Below are positions 1 to 9,021 of a stretch of DNA of 64,000 nucleotides, in pieces; within the stretch, counting starts at the first letter, position 1, and each line of letters starts with the position of its first letter. This stretch comes from Actinomycetota bacterium (GTDB lineage Bacteria > Actinomycetota > Acidimicrobiia > Acidimicrobiales > JAMCPD01): the NCBI GenBank assembly GCA_023379935.1, contig JAMCPD010000020.1:1-64000 (forward strand), read 5' to 3'. The notes beneath the pieces were generated by a model, which did no database searches, was not told the origin of the DNA, and saw only the letters and a program-made list of their open reading frames with translations. The position numbers were made by a program, and so were the translations under genes.

Positions 1-912
1 AAGATAGCTGAGCGCCACGAGACGACTTTGGCCGAGTTGGTGGAGATTTCCAAACGCCACGAGACGACTTTGGCCGAGTTGGTGGAGATTTCCAAACGCC
101 ACGAGACGACTTTGGCCGAGTTGGTGGAGATTTCCAAACGCCATGAAAGCCGTCTCGATCGCATAGAAAAGATAGCTGAGCGCCATGAAGCGACTTTGGC
201 CGAGTTGGTGGAGATTTCCAAACGCCATGAAAGCCGTCTCGATCGTATAGAAAAGATAGCTGAGCGCCACGAGTCGACTTTGGCCGAATTGGTGGAGATT
301 TCCAAACGCCACGAGAGCCGTCTTAGCCGCATAGAAAAGATAGCTGAGCGCCATGAAGCGACTTTGGCCGAGTTGGTGGAGATTTCCAAACGCCACGAGG
401 CGACTTTGGCCGAATTGGTGGAGATTTCCAAACGCCACGAGAGCCGTCTTAGCCGCATAGAAAAGATAGCTGAGCGCCACGGGAATGATATCGGTCAACT
501 CAAAGGTGGTTACTTTGAATCGCAATGGCGAGAGAAAGCAACCGCATACCTTGGCAGTCGAGGATTTCGTCAAGTACACCTTATCAATAGAGGAGATCTC
601 GACAGTTTACTTACCAAGGCCGGCGCTGAGGATGATTTCCGTTGTGACATCTTGCTTGCAGATGCGGTGCATTCCGCTATTGGCAAAGACGATAAAGTTT
701 CGGTTTATATTCTAGCTGAGGTTTCATCGAGAATTGATGTAAACGATATTGAGCGTTCTTTACGCAGAGCCGAGCTTTTAGGACAAGCTACGGGAGGAGT
801 ATGCGTGGCTTGTGCAGTGGGAGCATCTATTGATGAGTTAGCTCAAAAACTGGCGATTCAAAAGAATGTAGTTGTGGTGACACCTACGGAATGGAACACA
901 CAAGCGGCTTAA
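1..912 (+). CDS. 14-residue-repeat coiled-coil protein with PD-(D/E)XK-like C-terminal domain (5' end missing)
   Basis: The frame is open from base 1, so the start lies outside the window; the first TTG inside it is only a Leu codon of a repeat. Residues up to base 480 are near-identical 14-residue units (two heptads each) of two alternating kinds, ETTLAELVEISKRH and ESRLDRIEKIAERH, giving a long charged coiled coil. The unique C-terminal ~144 residues contain DILLADAV, then VYILAEVSSRID and a helix RSLRRAELL. This pattern is familiar from DUF3782-type proteins thought to have a restriction-endonuclease-like fold; the usual ExK is E-V-S here. Function is unknown. A decayed paralogue lies at 61394-61999. 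The gene stands alone, with 241 bp before the next gene. Confidence 0.75.
   Translation, partial: KIAERHETTLAELVEISKRHETTLAELVEISKRHETTLAELVEISKRHESRLDRIEKIAERHEATLAELVEISKRHESRLDRIEKIAERHESTLAELVEISKRHESRLSRIEKIAERHEATLAELVEISKRHEATLAELVEISKRHESRLSRIEKIAERHGNDIGQLKGGYFESQWREKATAYLGSRGFRQVHLINRGDLDSLLTKAGAEDDFRCDILLADAVHSAIGKDDKVSVYILAEVSSRIDVNDIERSLRRAELLGQATGGVCVACAVGASIDELAQKLAIQKNVVVVTPTEWNTQAA
19..480 (+). repeat. Eleven 42-bp tandem coding repeats
   Basis: Eleven consecutive 42-bp units follow a partial one, in the order A A A B A B A B A A B, where A encodes xxTLAELVEISKRH and B encodes ESRL(D/S)RIEKIAERH. Copies of one kind differ at only a few, mostly synonymous, positions, so the array has expanded or been homogenised recently. 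Because 42 is a multiple of 3, gain or loss of units would only change coiled-coil length. Confidence 0.95.
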
Positions 913-1153
913 GGTATATTCAGGTAAACTGATCATAGTTCCATTTCAGAATCTCTGTTACCTCCGGCAAAGTGATTGGTGGGTCCCGTAGTTGGCACTC
1001 AGCTCATAGTGGTTCCCCAATGGTTCTTACAGAGACAGGTACAAAGTAGATAAGAGCACGGTATAGGACATTTAAAATTGCGCAGGTTACCTTTGGTGTT
1101 GCTAAAGTAGGTAACAGTGAAGTTAGCAAATAATCAAGGATGTAAGTAAGAAC

Positions 1154-1888
1154 GTGGTGAGTATAACAGTATTAGGGTGTGATGGTGGATTTCCGGGTAT
1201 CGGTGGAGCCTGTAGCGGTTATCTGCTCCAGTGTGTGAATGATTCCGCTGAAGGTACTCGAATATGGATTGATGCGGGATCAGGTAGTATGTCTAACTTG
1301 CAACGACACATAAGTCTTGACGATGTGGATGCAGTCGTGATAAGTCATGAACACCCTGATCATTGGGGGGATTTAGAAGGTTTTGCTGTAGCATCTCAGT
1401 ACGAATTAGAGAGAATGTCCGTACCGGTCTATGCACCCAGTGGACTGAAACCCCTCGTTTATCATGGAAGCACAGGCGTGTTTGACTGGAGGATTATTGC
1501 CGATTCCGACAGGGTGATAGTTAAAGATATAACACTGACCTTTTCACGAACAGACCATGGTCCGGAAACCTTAGCCGTAAGAGCGGATGCACTGGGAAGA
1601 AGTTTTGCTTATTCAGCGGATACAGGTCCAAACTGGTCGTTTGAAGCACTAGGCTCAGGCTTTGACCTGGTCCTATGTGAGGCAACATTTACAAAAGAAA
1701 GAGAGGGCAGAACACAACACCTTAGTGCACGCCAAGCTGCTGAAATGGCCCAAGCAGCCAAAGCAGCCAGGCTAGTGCTTACCCATAAGTGGCCGTTTAT
1801 GAACAGTTCCTCCATTTTTGATGAGGGATCTTCTGCATTTGGTTCGCAAGTTTCGATGGCGGAAGCGAACAAGGTGTTTCAGTTTTGA
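1154..1888 (+). CDS. Metallo-beta-lactamase-fold phosphodiesterase (Rv1339-like)
   Basis: 244 residues from a GTG start (a second GTG follows at once). The MBL-fold metal motif HEHPDH is at residues 65-70; further likely ligands are His135 (TDHGPE), Asp156 (YSADTGP) and His211 (LTHKWP). The N-terminus ITVLGCDGGFPGIGGACSGYLL is typical of the RNase Z/phosphodiesterase branch. It is followed with a 4-base overlap by rph and then rdgB, the order of mycobacterial Rv1339-Rv1340-Rv1341, where the first gene is reported as an atypical class II cAMP phosphodiesterase. cAMP hydrolysis is inferred from that synteny; another phosphodiester substrate is possible. Confidence 0.85.
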   Translation: MVSITVLGCDGGFPGIGGACSGYLLQCVNDSAEGTRIWIDAGSGSMSNLQRHISLDDVDAVVISHEHPDHWGDLEGFAVASQYELERMSVPVYAPSGLKPLVYHGSTGVFDWRIIADSDRVIVKDITLTFSRTDHGPETLAVRADALGRSFAYSADTGPNWSFEALGSGFDLVLCEATFTKEREGRTQHLSARQAAEMAQAAKAARLVLTHKWPFMNSSSIFDEGSSAFGSQVSMAEANKVFQF

Positions 1889-2658
1889 ACGACAACACCA
1901 TTTCGCGTAGTTACAATCGTAAGTTGGATGAACTGCGCCCCGTCGAGTTTATAAGAGATTTTACCCAGTTTGCATTGGGTTCAATTCTTATCTCAATTGG
2001 ACGCACAAAAGTACTCTGCACTGCATCCATACAAGAACGTGTCCCCCCTTGGTTACATGGCAGTGGCAAAGGCTGGATTACTGCGGAGTACTCCATGTTG
2101 CCCGGCTCAACCTTGCAAAGAACCGATCGTGAGGCTGCAAGGGGTCGTCAATCCGGGCGCACTCAAGAGATACAAAGATTGATAGGACGTTGTCTTCGGG
2201 CTGTATGTGATTTGGACTCTATGGGAGAAATGCAAATAACCTTAGACTGTGATGTGTTACAAGCGGATGGGGGCACAAGGGTTGCTTCTATCTGTGGAAG
2301 TTATGTAGCTCTCCATGATGCCCTGACGCGCCTAGTAGCTGAAAAGAAGATTTCAGCCCATCCCATTAAGCAAGCATGTGCCGGTGTGTCAGTAGGGATT
2401 GTTGATGCGCTTTGCATGTTGGATTTAGACTATTTGGAGGATGCAAGAGCTGAAGTTGACATGAACATAGTAATGACATCCGAAGGCCGCTTTATTGAGC
2501 TGCAAGGCACTGCAGAAGGTAAGGCCTTTTCACATAGTGAGTTAACTGAGTTGTTACGACTTTCTGAAGTAGGCATTAACAGCTTGATGGCGGCCCAAGC
2601 GGAAGTTTTGTCTACGCCACCGCCGAACCGGCCATTAAATTCTTCTCCTAACCAATGA
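1885..2658 (+). CDS. rph: Ribonuclease PH
   Basis: 257 residues, a typical length for RNase PH, the phosphate-dependent 3'-5' exonuclease that trims tRNA 3' ends. Visible family blocks: FTQFALGSILISIGRTKVLC, WLHGSGKGWITAEYSMLPGST, the Arg-rich RQSGRTQEIQRLIGR, TLDCDVLQADGGTR, and the C-terminal DLDYLEDARAEVDMNIVMT. The start is TTG at 1885, sharing TTGA with the stop of the MBL gene; no other start lies before the conserved N-terminus. The stop overlaps rdgB by 4 bases, so the three genes are probably translationally coupled. Confidence 0.96.
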   Translation: MNDNTISRSYNRKLDELRPVEFIRDFTQFALGSILISIGRTKVLCTASIQERVPPWLHGSGKGWITAEYSMLPGSTLQRTDREAARGRQSGRTQEIQRLIGRCLRAVCDLDSMGEMQITLDCDVLQADGGTRVASICGSYVALHDALTRLVAEKKISAHPIKQACAGVSVGIVDALCMLDLDYLEDARAEVDMNIVMTSEGRFIELQGTAEGKAFSHSELTELLRLSEVGINSLMAAQAEVLSTPPPNRPLNSSPNQ

Positions 2659-3302
2659 AACCCATGACATTCGTAATGGCGACTGCCAATCCCGACAAGG
2701 TAGCCGAGATAACCGCAATTTTAGAAGGGTTTCCTATACATTTGGTTGCCAGACCGGCCACGTTGGGCGATACCCCAGAAACAGGAACAACTCTGGAGGA
2801 CAATGCCAGAGTGAAGGCCATGGCTGTATTTGAATCTACGGGAGAGCCTTGCTTGGCGGATGATACCGGGCTTGAGGTTGATGCATTAGGAGGTGCCCCC
2901 GGGGTTTTTTCCTCCAGGTATGCTGCCAACTATCCGGGCGAGAAGGTCACCTATGCTGATAACGTAGCAAAGTTACTTTTGGTGATGGAAGGTGTAACTA
3001 ACAGACGTGCCAGATTTCGTACTGTAGCCGTTGCATGTTTACCTGCCGGGGATGCATCCACCGGTTCTATGTCAACGGTTACCGAGGTATTGGCTGACGG
3101 TATTTTAGAGGGTGAAATAGCGGTGGGGCCTAAAGGTAACAATGGGTTTGGATATGACCCTGTGTTTATTCCAGACGGCTATGATGGGCTCAGTTTAGCT
3201 GAGATGACGACAACCTCAAAAAACCTTTGTTCGCACCGGGGTAAAGCTTTCAGACAGTTGGTTTCAATATTATTAAAAGATCATGAAAATTTTTTTCAGT
3301 AG
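2655..3302 (+). CDS. rdgB: dITP/XTP pyrophosphatase (RdgB/HAM1 family)
   Basis: 215 residues. The family hydrolyses non-canonical purine nucleoside triphosphates (ITP, dITP, XTP) to monophosphates and so keeps deaminated bases out of nucleic acids. Signature blocks: N-terminal ATANPDKVAEI, LEDNARVKA, the catalytic ADDTGLEVDALGGAPGVFSSRYA, and GPKGNNGFGYDPVF with SHRGKAF near the end. It overlaps rph by 4 bases. Ribonuclease PH and this sanitising enzyme are adjacent in many bacteria. The gap to hisD is 35 bp. Confidence 0.96.
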   Translation: MKPMTFVMATANPDKVAEITAILEGFPIHLVARPATLGDTPETGTTLEDNARVKAMAVFESTGEPCLADDTGLEVDALGGAPGVFSSRYAANYPGEKVTYADNVAKLLLVMEGVTNRRARFRTVAVACLPAGDASTGSMSTVTEVLADGILEGEIAVGPKGNNGFGYDPVFIPDGYDGLSLAEMTTTSKNLCSHRGKAFRQLVSILLKDHENFFQ

Positions 3303-3337
3303 AACTACTGCGCGTTAAACGATTAAGCTGGTTTATT

Positions 3338-4702
3338 GTGTTAAAAGTTTTGGATTTAAGAGGTAACTCAGTCATGAGCGATTGGAACGCTTTATTACCG
3401 TCCAGTCCAATTTTACCCCAAGACGGCAGCGGCTCAATTTTTGATGTTGTAAAGCAGATAGTTGGTGAGGTTAAAAATCGCGGTGATGGTGCGTTGAGCG
3501 AATTTTCCAGGCTGTTTGACGGAGTAGAACTTACCTTTGACAACGAAAACGCTGCAGCTGGTGTCCGCTCAGGTGCTGTCTCCATTAAAGTTTCACGCGC
3601 TGAGATGGAAGACTCCTTTGACAGCATATCCACCGAGACAAAACAGGCGCTTTATGATGCGTATGCGAAGATATGGGACTATCACCGGTTTAGGATGCCC
3701 TCTGCCGGCGATACTTATTCCAAAGATATTTTACGCGGCGGAAAGATAGAGGTAAGCGAACTTTTGCTCCCGCTAAGACGAGCAGGGCTGTATGCACCTG
3801 GAGGCAACGCCAGCTATCCTTCCAGCGTATTTATGTGTGCTATACCTCCGAAAGTAGCCGGTGTGGAAGAAATTGCACTCTGCACGCCTCCCGGACCAAA
3901 CGGAAAGGTGGCGGATGTTACCTTGGCCGCATGTGTGATAGCGGGGGTGGATGAGGTCTATCGTATAGGCGGCGCCCATGCTATAGCGGCAATGGCTTAT
4001 GGAACTGAAACGATATCGGCTGTGGACACCATAGTAGGTCCCGGCAATAATTATGTCGTACTTGCAAAGCTGCTGGTTTCCGAGGTTGTCGGAACTCCCG
4101 GCGCATATGCCGGACCTTCTGAAGTAGTTGTAGTGGCTGATTCGTCGGCTCCTGCTTCCTTTGTGGCAATAGACCTTATCGTGCAGGCCGAACACGGTCC
4201 TAATGGACTGGCATGGCTTGTATGTTGGGAGCCAGATATCGCTACTCAAGTCAACCGCGAGGTAGACAGATACCTCAACCGGTCATCCAGGAAGCAGATA
4301 CTTGAGTCCACCTTGGGTTCAAACGGTTATGCAGTCCTAGTGGATGGGGAAGCTGAAGCTGCCTGTGTAGTCAACACTGTAGCCCCCGAACACTTGGAGT
4401 TGATGGTGGCTTCTCCCTCATCCTTGCTTGGCTCAATCAAAAACGCCGGTGTCATTTTTTTGGGCCCTTATTCCCCTGCAAGTCTTGGGGACTATGTAGC
4501 AGGCCCGAATCATGTTCTGCCTACGGCAAGAACAGCACGTTTTCAAAGTGCATTGAGTGCAGGTGATTTTTTGAGGCGTATTAATGTGATATCGGCTGAT
4601 CGGGAGGGATTAGCTCAAGTATCTGATGTTATAAAAACATTAGCTGAGGCGGAAGGGCTCCAAGCTCATGGTGAGGCAATAAAGGAGAGGTTTTTAAAAT
4701 GA
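3338..4702 (+). CDS. hisD: Histidinol dehydrogenase
   Basis: 454 residues from a GTG start. The enzyme oxidises L-histidinol to L-histidine in two NAD-dependent steps, the last reactions of the pathway. Clear motifs: RRAGLYAPGGNASYPSSVFM, IYRIGGAHAIAAMAYGTE-like segment, DTIVGPGNNYVVLAK, the metal/catalytic region VQAEHGPNGLAW, and APEHLELM. It is the first gene of a tightly packed his run; its stop overlaps hisC by 4 bases. Length is slightly above the usual ~430-440 because of a short N-terminal extension. Confidence 0.97.
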   Translation: MLKVLDLRGNSVMSDWNALLPSSPILPQDGSGSIFDVVKQIVGEVKNRGDGALSEFSRLFDGVELTFDNENAAAGVRSGAVSIKVSRAEMEDSFDSISTETKQALYDAYAKIWDYHRFRMPSAGDTYSKDILRGGKIEVSELLLPLRRAGLYAPGGNASYPSSVFMCAIPPKVAGVEEIALCTPPGPNGKVADVTLAACVIAGVDEVYRIGGAHAIAAMAYGTETISAVDTIVGPGNNYVVLAKLLVSEVVGTPGAYAGPSEVVVVADSSAPASFVAIDLIVQAEHGPNGLAWLVCWEPDIATQVNREVDRYLNRSSRKQILESTLGSNGYAVLVDGEAEAACVVNTVAPEHLELMVASPSSLLGSIKNAGVIFLGPYSPASLGDYVAGPNHVLPTARTARFQSALSAGDFLRRINVISADREGLAQVSDVIKTLAEAEGLQAHGEAIKERFLK

Positions 4703-5829
4703 GTTCATCAACTTCACAACAGTTCCCCATACTGCCTGCTTTGCATGTTGCGGCTCTGGATTATTATACGTCCCCACAACCTGAGGCAGCGATACGTCTG
4801 AATACCAATGAGTCCCCGTTGCCTCCGCCAGCGGATTTTATTGAAGAGTTAAAAAGCCTACTTCCGACTGTTTCATCAAATCGTTACCCTGATAGGTATG
4901 TCGTCAAGTTGCGTCAAGCTCTGGCCGAGTTTCATGACGTTGAACCACAACAGATATTTTGCGCAAAAGGATCCAACGAAGTGCTCCAGTGTCTTATCAT
5001 GGCTTTTGGTGGTCGCGGCAGGCGAGTCGTTACATTTGAACCCACTTATCCTATGCACAGCCATATAGCCAGGATATGTGCGACTGAAGTAGTTTCGGCA
5101 AAACGCAAGGAGGATTTTACCTTGGATTTAAATGAAGTAACAAGGGTTTTTTTAAAGTTCGATCCATCCATAAGTTTTTTGTGTTCTCCGAATAATCCAA
5201 CCGGTATCTCAGAATCCCGCTCTGGTGTAGAGAAGGTACTTGAGTGTGCACCTGGATTAGTTATACTTGACGAGGCCTACGTACAGTTTGCATCCGGGAC
5301 TGAATATATGTTAAATCCAGATTCTAATTTAACATATTCTAAAACCCCCTCGATGGTTGACAAGTTGGTCAGAGTGCGGACCTTTTCCAAGACATGGGCT
5401 ATGGCTGGTTGGCGCTTGGGTTATATGATAGCGCCATCTTATGTAGTAGATGCATGTTTCAAGGTTGCGCTCCCTTACCACATGGATGCTCTGTCTCAGT
5501 TGGCTGGTTTGGTTGCATTGAAGTATGTATCCCAGATGGAGCAAAGGGTTGATATGATAGTTAAAGAACGTACGCGGGTCAAAGAGGAACTGGACAAGTT
5601 GCCACTTCAAGTGTGGCCGTCAGAAGCAAACTTTATACTGTTCAAATCGCTTGCAGTTGATGGAACAAAGCTGTGGGAGGCTTTATTGAGGCGTTCGGTG
5701 TTGATAAGAGACTGTTCTACGTGGAATCAGTTGCAAGGGTTTTTACGTGTTACGGTTGGGACAAGAGAAGAAAACGATACTTTCCTGGCTGCAATGAAGG
5801 ATAGCCTCGGAGAATTAGAAGGTTTATGA
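4699..5829 (+). CDS. hisC: Histidinol-phosphate aminotransferase
   Basis: 376-residue class II, PLP-dependent aminotransferase converting imidazole-acetol phosphate and glutamate to histidinol phosphate. Visible: RLNTNESPLPPP, NRYPDRYV, the PLP-binding SPNNPTGI, ILDEAYVQF, and RTFSKTWAMAGWRLGY with the Schiff-base lysine at residue 231. The ATG overlaps the hisD stop (ATGA), and the stop overlaps hisB in the same way. Operon position supports HisC over other family members such as aromatic aminotransferases. Confidence 0.95.
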   Translation: MSSSTSQQFPILPALHVAALDYYTSPQPEAAIRLNTNESPLPPPADFIEELKSLLPTVSSNRYPDRYVVKLRQALAEFHDVEPQQIFCAKGSNEVLQCLIMAFGGRGRRVVTFEPTYPMHSHIARICATEVVSAKRKEDFTLDLNEVTRVFLKFDPSISFLCSPNNPTGISESRSGVEKVLECAPGLVILDEAYVQFASGTEYMLNPDSNLTYSKTPSMVDKLVRVRTFSKTWAMAGWRLGYMIAPSYVVDACFKVALPYHMDALSQLAGLVALKYVSQMEQRVDMIVKERTRVKEELDKLPLQVWPSEANFILFKSLAVDGTKLWEALLRRSVLIRDCSTWNQLQGFLRVTVGTREENDTFLAAMKDSLGELEGL

Positions 5830-6440
5830 TGGAAAGACAACTTCGATCAGTAAAAGTAAAACGTGACACAAAAGAGACAAATGTAGAAGTCGAGTTGTGC
5901 CTGGATGCCGATGCTACGGGCAGTAGTGAGCTTATTTCCACAGGGTTGCCGTTTTTTGATCACATGCTTTCACAGTTGTCCAAGCATGGGGGGTTTTCAC
6001 TTAGGCTGTACGTAAAAGGGGATTTGCATGTTGATGCTCACCACAGCGTAGAAGATGCTGGACTCGCATTGGGCGAAGCTTTTTTGAAGGCACTTTCCAA
6101 CAAGCAAGGTATACGCAGATTTTCATCCATAGCGGTTCCCTTGGATGAAGCGTTGGTCGAAGCGGCGCTGGATATTTCCGGTCGCCCGTATCTCCACTAC
6201 GAATTAAACATGCCACCTGATCTCCCGCCACTCGGTGATCCCCCCTTCGATCCGCAACTTGCTGAGGAGTTCTGGAGGGCTTTTACGACCAAAGCTGGAA
6301 TTTCTTTGCACTTGCAGAGGGTCAGAGGTCGTAATGTTCACCATGTCTTAGAAGCTTCATTTAAAGCGGTAGCTAGGGCTTTGCATGATGCCGTTCGTAT
6401 AGAAAACAGTTCAATACCTTCCACAAAAGGAAAACTTTGA
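5826..6440 (+). CDS. hisB: Imidazoleglycerol-phosphate dehydratase
   Basis: 204 residues, the monofunctional actinobacterial form without the N-terminal phosphatase of enteric HisB. It dehydrates imidazole glycerol phosphate to imidazole acetol phosphate using two Mn ions. The metal-binding His-rich motifs are present: FFDHMLSQLSKHGG, DAHHSVEDAGLALGEA and HHVLEASFKAVARAL. Two ATG codons in tandem (5826, 5829) could start it; the first overlaps the hisC stop. The stop overlaps the TTG start of hisH. Confidence 0.96.
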   Translation: MMERQLRSVKVKRDTKETNVEVELCLDADATGSSELISTGLPFFDHMLSQLSKHGGFSLRLYVKGDLHVDAHHSVEDAGLALGEAFLKALSNKQGIRRFSSIAVPLDEALVEAALDISGRPYLHYELNMPPDLPPLGDPPFDPQLAEEFWRAFTTKAGISLHLQRVRGRNVHHVLEASFKAVARALHDAVRIENSSIPSTKGKL

Positions 6441-7117
6441 CCGAGCTTACCGTCAATCAAATGAGCCCAGCCAACCAGGATGACTTCTTCATAGCTGTAC
6501 TCGACTATGGGATAGGCAACCTTCGTTCCGCACAAAAGGCTTTTGAATTCGTCGGCGGGCGGGCCTGTCTGGTTGAAAGCCCTGCTCAAGCCAGAGGCGC
6601 TGGCGGTTTCGTGCTTCCGGGAGTTGGAGCGTTCGGACATTGTTTGAAAGCCTTGCGCGAAAGCAAGCTCGATAGAACCGTAGTTGAAGCCATTGACGCT
6701 TCTCTGCCGTTTCTGGGGATATGTGTCGGTCTCCAAATGCTATATGAAGGATCAGAAGAAACACCGGATGTCAAAGGTCTTGGAGTCATAGAGGGTGCGG
6801 TAAAGCAACTGTCGGGTACTCAAAAGCGGCCTCAAATGCAGTGGAATTGCATATCACGTACAGATGGGCGAAGACCGGCACTCCTTCAAGGTGTTGGAGA
6901 AAACCCCTGGGTTTACTTCGTGCACTCATATGCACCACCTCTGAGTGACGTAGTTGTAGCTACTTGTAATTATGGCGGTGATGTCACAGCCGCAATAGAA
7001 AGGGACAACCTGTGGGGAACACAGTTTCATCCTGAAAAATCCGGCGCCGTAGGACTGTCCATATTGGCCAATTTCGTTGCCTTGTGCCGGTCTCTAAATT
7101 TTCATTGGCATCTGTAG
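6437..7117 (+). CDS. hisH: Imidazole glycerol phosphate synthase, glutaminase subunit
   Basis: 226-residue class I glutamine amidotransferase that hydrolyses glutamine and channels ammonia to HisF. The nucleophile is Cys96 in GICVGLQMLYEGS; the partner His/Glu are in GTQFHPEKSG. Also visible are the N-terminal LDYGIGNLRS and NPWVYFVHSYAPP. It begins at TTG 6437 and carries about 17 residues before the conserved core, so a later start (ATG at 6461, MSPANQ) is possible. A 170-bp gap separates it from hisA, the only real gap between the six his genes. Confidence 0.95.
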   Translation: MTELTVNQMSPANQDDFFIAVLDYGIGNLRSAQKAFEFVGGRACLVESPAQARGAGGFVLPGVGAFGHCLKALRESKLDRTVVEAIDASLPFLGICVGLQMLYEGSEETPDVKGLGVIEGAVKQLSGTQKRPQMQWNCISRTDGRRPALLQGVGENPWVYFVHSYAPPLSDVVVATCNYGGDVTAAIERDNLWGTQFHPEKSGAVGLSILANFVALCRSLNFHWHL

Positions 7118-7127
7118 TAATTTTTTT

Positions 7128-7136
7128 TGCTACAAT
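7128..7136 (+). promoter_or_regulatory. Extended -10 promoter candidate within the his run
   Basis: TGC-TACAAT fits an extended -10 element (TGnTANAAT) just after the hisH stop. The same nine-base form recurs before xseA (8970-8978) and, as TGCTATAAT, before relA (48408-48416). No convincing -35 box is seen. It could give hisA-hisF their own transcript. Confidence 0.4.
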
Positions 7137-7150
7137 TGTCACTGTGCAAT

Positions 7151-7318
7151 ATGGTTAATAACGAAGGCGCTGATATGTTCCGGGAAATTTCAAATATGAG
7201 AACAGCCTGCTGCGAAAAGGCTTATGAAAATAACGACTTCAACAACCTTTACAGCTTGTTTTTGTACCAAGTGATAGCAGATTTTAAATGGACGTTTATC
7301 CCGCGATTGACATATTAG
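7151..7318 (+). CDS. Possible small ORF between hisH and hisA (55 codons)
   Basis: ATG at 7151 opens a 55-residue frame (MVNNEGADMFREISNM...) that lies ~15 bp downstream of a good -10 box and ends 31 bases inside hisA. It has no Shine-Dalgarno sequence and no recognised similarity; it contains a Cys-Cys pair and no histidine run, so it is not a classical his attenuator peptide. It could be a coupled leader peptide for hisA or chance. Low confidence. Confidence 0.2.
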   Translation: MVNNEGADMFREISNMRTACCEKAYENNDFNNLYSLFLYQVIADFKWTFIPRLTY

Positions 7319-8124
7319 ACGGTAGTTGTGTGAGGTTGGCGCAGGGCGATTTCAATCGCGTTACCGTTTATGGTGATCCTGTTGCCAAGGCATTGGAGCT
7401 ACAAGCGTTGGGGGCAAAATGGATCCATGTGGTGGATTTAAACGCGGCACGTTCTAAAGGAGAGAACAGGGAAGTTGTGTTTGACATAGTGGGGCGGGTA
7501 AAGATACCTGTCCAGGTGGGAGGAGGAATAAGAGATGAGGCTTTCGCTGCGGAACTGTTGAATGGGGGAGTGGCAAGGATTGTGTTGGGTACAGCTGTGG
7601 TGGAGCAACCTGGTTTAATTGCATCTCTTTTAGCTAAATACCCTAAACGAATAGCGCTCGGGCTCGACTTTCGGGATGAGAAGTCCGGGGCGCAAGGCGA
7701 GGTCAGGCAAAATCCCAAGGCGGAGGTTAAAGCCACCATGGTGCATAGGTTGGTCACGAGGGGCTGGGCGAATACTTCCAGTTTAACTCTGGAAGGCGCC
7801 CTTGATAGTGTGACAAACTGGGGAGTTTCTGTCGTAGTTGTGACCGATACAAGCAAAGATGGGATGATGAGCGGGCCAAACATCGATACACTAAAGGATG
7901 TGTTGCGAGTAGCAGGACCTAACGGAGTTGGCGTGATTGCTTCGGGCGGTGTGCGTTGTATAGAAGATATTGCCAACTTAACGGCAGTTGATGTAGGGGG
8001 GTATAGTTTGCTTGGCGTTATCGTAGGTAGGGCTTTGGCTGAAGGAGCTGTAGACTTGTCGGATGCAATGGACGCAACCCTGGGAGTGAATATGTCCGGA
8101 TCCAAACAGCGACAGTTACCATGA
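7288..8124 (+). CDS. hisA: Phosphoribosylformimino-5-aminoimidazole carboxamide ribotide isomerase
   Basis: 278 residues, longer than the usual ~240-250. A (beta/alpha)8 barrel catalysing the Amadori rearrangement before HisH/HisF. Key features: [17 protein letters not shown] with the catalytic Asp near the N-terminus, [30 protein letters not shown] with the second Asp, and [11 protein letters not shown]. The extra length comes mainly from an insert around residues 130-150 and a C-terminal tail. In actinomycetes this enzyme can double as PriA (TrpF activity); that cannot be decided here. The stop overlaps hisF by 4 bases. Confidence 0.93.
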   Translation: MDVYPAIDILDGSCVRLAQGDFNRVTVYGDPVAKALELQALGAKWIHVVDLNAARSKGENREVVFDIVGRVKIPVQVGGGIRDEAFAAELLNGGVARIVLGTAVVEQPGLIASLLAKYPKRIALGLDFRDEKSGAQGEVRQNPKAEVKATMVHRLVTRGWANTSSLTLEGALDSVTNWGVSVVVVTDTSKDGMMSGPNIDTLKDVLRVAGPNGVGVIASGGVRCIEDIANLTAVDVGGYSLLGVIVGRALAEGAVDLSDAMDATLGVNMSGSKQRQLP

Positions 8125-8915
8125 GATGCATACGCCTGATACCGTGTCTGGATGTAGACAATGGCAGGGTTGTAAAAGGGGTCAATTTCGTCGGGCTTAG
8201 AGATGCTGGCGATCCCGCTGAATTAGCTGCCGCCTATGCAGATCAGGGTGCAGATGAGATTGTCTTTTTGGATATCAGTGCATCTGTAGAGGGACGTAAT
8301 ACAATGGTTGAAACTGTAACCACAACGGCAGAGAGACTGTTTATCCCCTTATGTGTTGGCGGTGGTGTGCGAAGCGTAGATGATGCCCGACGACTTCTTA
8401 GGGCAGGTGCCGACAAGGTGGCTGTTAATACTGCTGCAGTTGAACGCCCCTTTTTAATATCTGAAATTGCCGGGGAGTTCGGTTCCCAATGCGTGGTTGT
8501 GGCGATAGATGCCAAAAGAAGTACAAATGGCGAGACGAAACTGTCTGCGCCTGTAAAGTCGTGGCGGGTTTACACACATGGAGGACGTATTCCTACGGAT
8601 CTGGATGTGTTCAAGTGGGCACACAAGTGCCAAGAGCTTGGGGCAGGTGAGATATTACTTACCTCAATGGATGCGGATGGGACCAGGGAAGGCTTTGATA
8701 TTGAACTTACAAAAGCCGTTAGTACTACCTGCTCCATACCGGTTATAGCCAGCGGGGGAGCAGGCAATTTAGAACATTTAAGTCGGATTGTGTTGGAGGG
8801 GGCGGCGGATGCAGTACTGGCGGCATCAATCTTTCATGACGGAGACTATACCATTGTACAGGCTAAGGAGTATTTAGCTGCCAGTGGCGTATGCGTCAGA
8901 CCATATATTTGTTAA
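8121..8915 (+). CDS. hisF: Imidazole glycerol phosphate synthase, cyclase subunit
   Basis: 264-residue barrel partner of HisH, forming imidazole glycerol phosphate and AICAR. Conserved blocks: [19 protein letters not shown] with the catalytic Asp, [56 protein letters not shown] with the second Asp, and [13 protein letters not shown]. Overlaps hisA by 4 bases. It ends the his run: hisG and hisI/hisE are not in the window. A short inverted repeat (TCCGTT/AACGGA, 8916-8936) follows the stop, without a T-tract. Confidence 0.97.
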   Translation: MRCIRLIPCLDVDNGRVVKGVNFVGLRDAGDPAELAAAYADQGADEIVFLDISASVEGRNTMVETVTTTAERLFIPLCVGGGVRSVDDARRLLRAGADKVAVNTAAVERPFLISEIAGEFGSQCVVVAIDAKRSTNGETKLSAPVKSWRVYTHGGRIPTDLDVFKWAHKCQELGAGEILLTSMDADGTREGFDIELTKAVSTTCSIPVIASGGAGNLEHLSRIVLEGAADAVLAASIFHDGDYTIVQAKEYLAASGVCVRPYIC

Positions 8916-8969
8916 TCCGTTACGCTCTGGAACGGAATTATTCAAAGACAAGCACATTTCAAGAAGTTG

Positions 8970-8978
8970 TGCTACAAT
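8970..8978 (+). promoter_or_regulatory. Extended -10 promoter candidate for xseA-xseB
   Basis: TGC-TACAAT, the same nine bases as at 7128-7136, lies 43 bp before the xseA start in the only gap between hisF and xseA. No clear -35 box. Confidence 0.45.
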
Positions 8979-9021
8979 AAAAAAATGCGTCATGAACATC
9001 ACTCTATGATATAGGTCTTCG

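Noticed and set aside
19-480. Regular repeats resembling a CRISPR array
   Set aside because: Units abut with no unique spacers and translate as an in-frame coiled coil.
485-715. 76-codon frame overlapping the repeat protein gene
   Set aside because: Lies in another frame of a gene with clear domain conservation.
913-1153. Possible small RNA or gene between the repeat protein and the MBL hydrolase
   Set aside because: No coherent frame, no stable long hairpin and no recognisable RNA family.
7368-8105. 245-codon frame antisense to hisA
   Set aside because: Shadow frame of a well-conserved gene; no ribosome site and Ser/Thr/Pro-rich nonsense composition.
8916-8936. Rho-independent terminator after hisF
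   Set aside because: Stem of 6 bp and no T-run; reported only as an inverted repeat.
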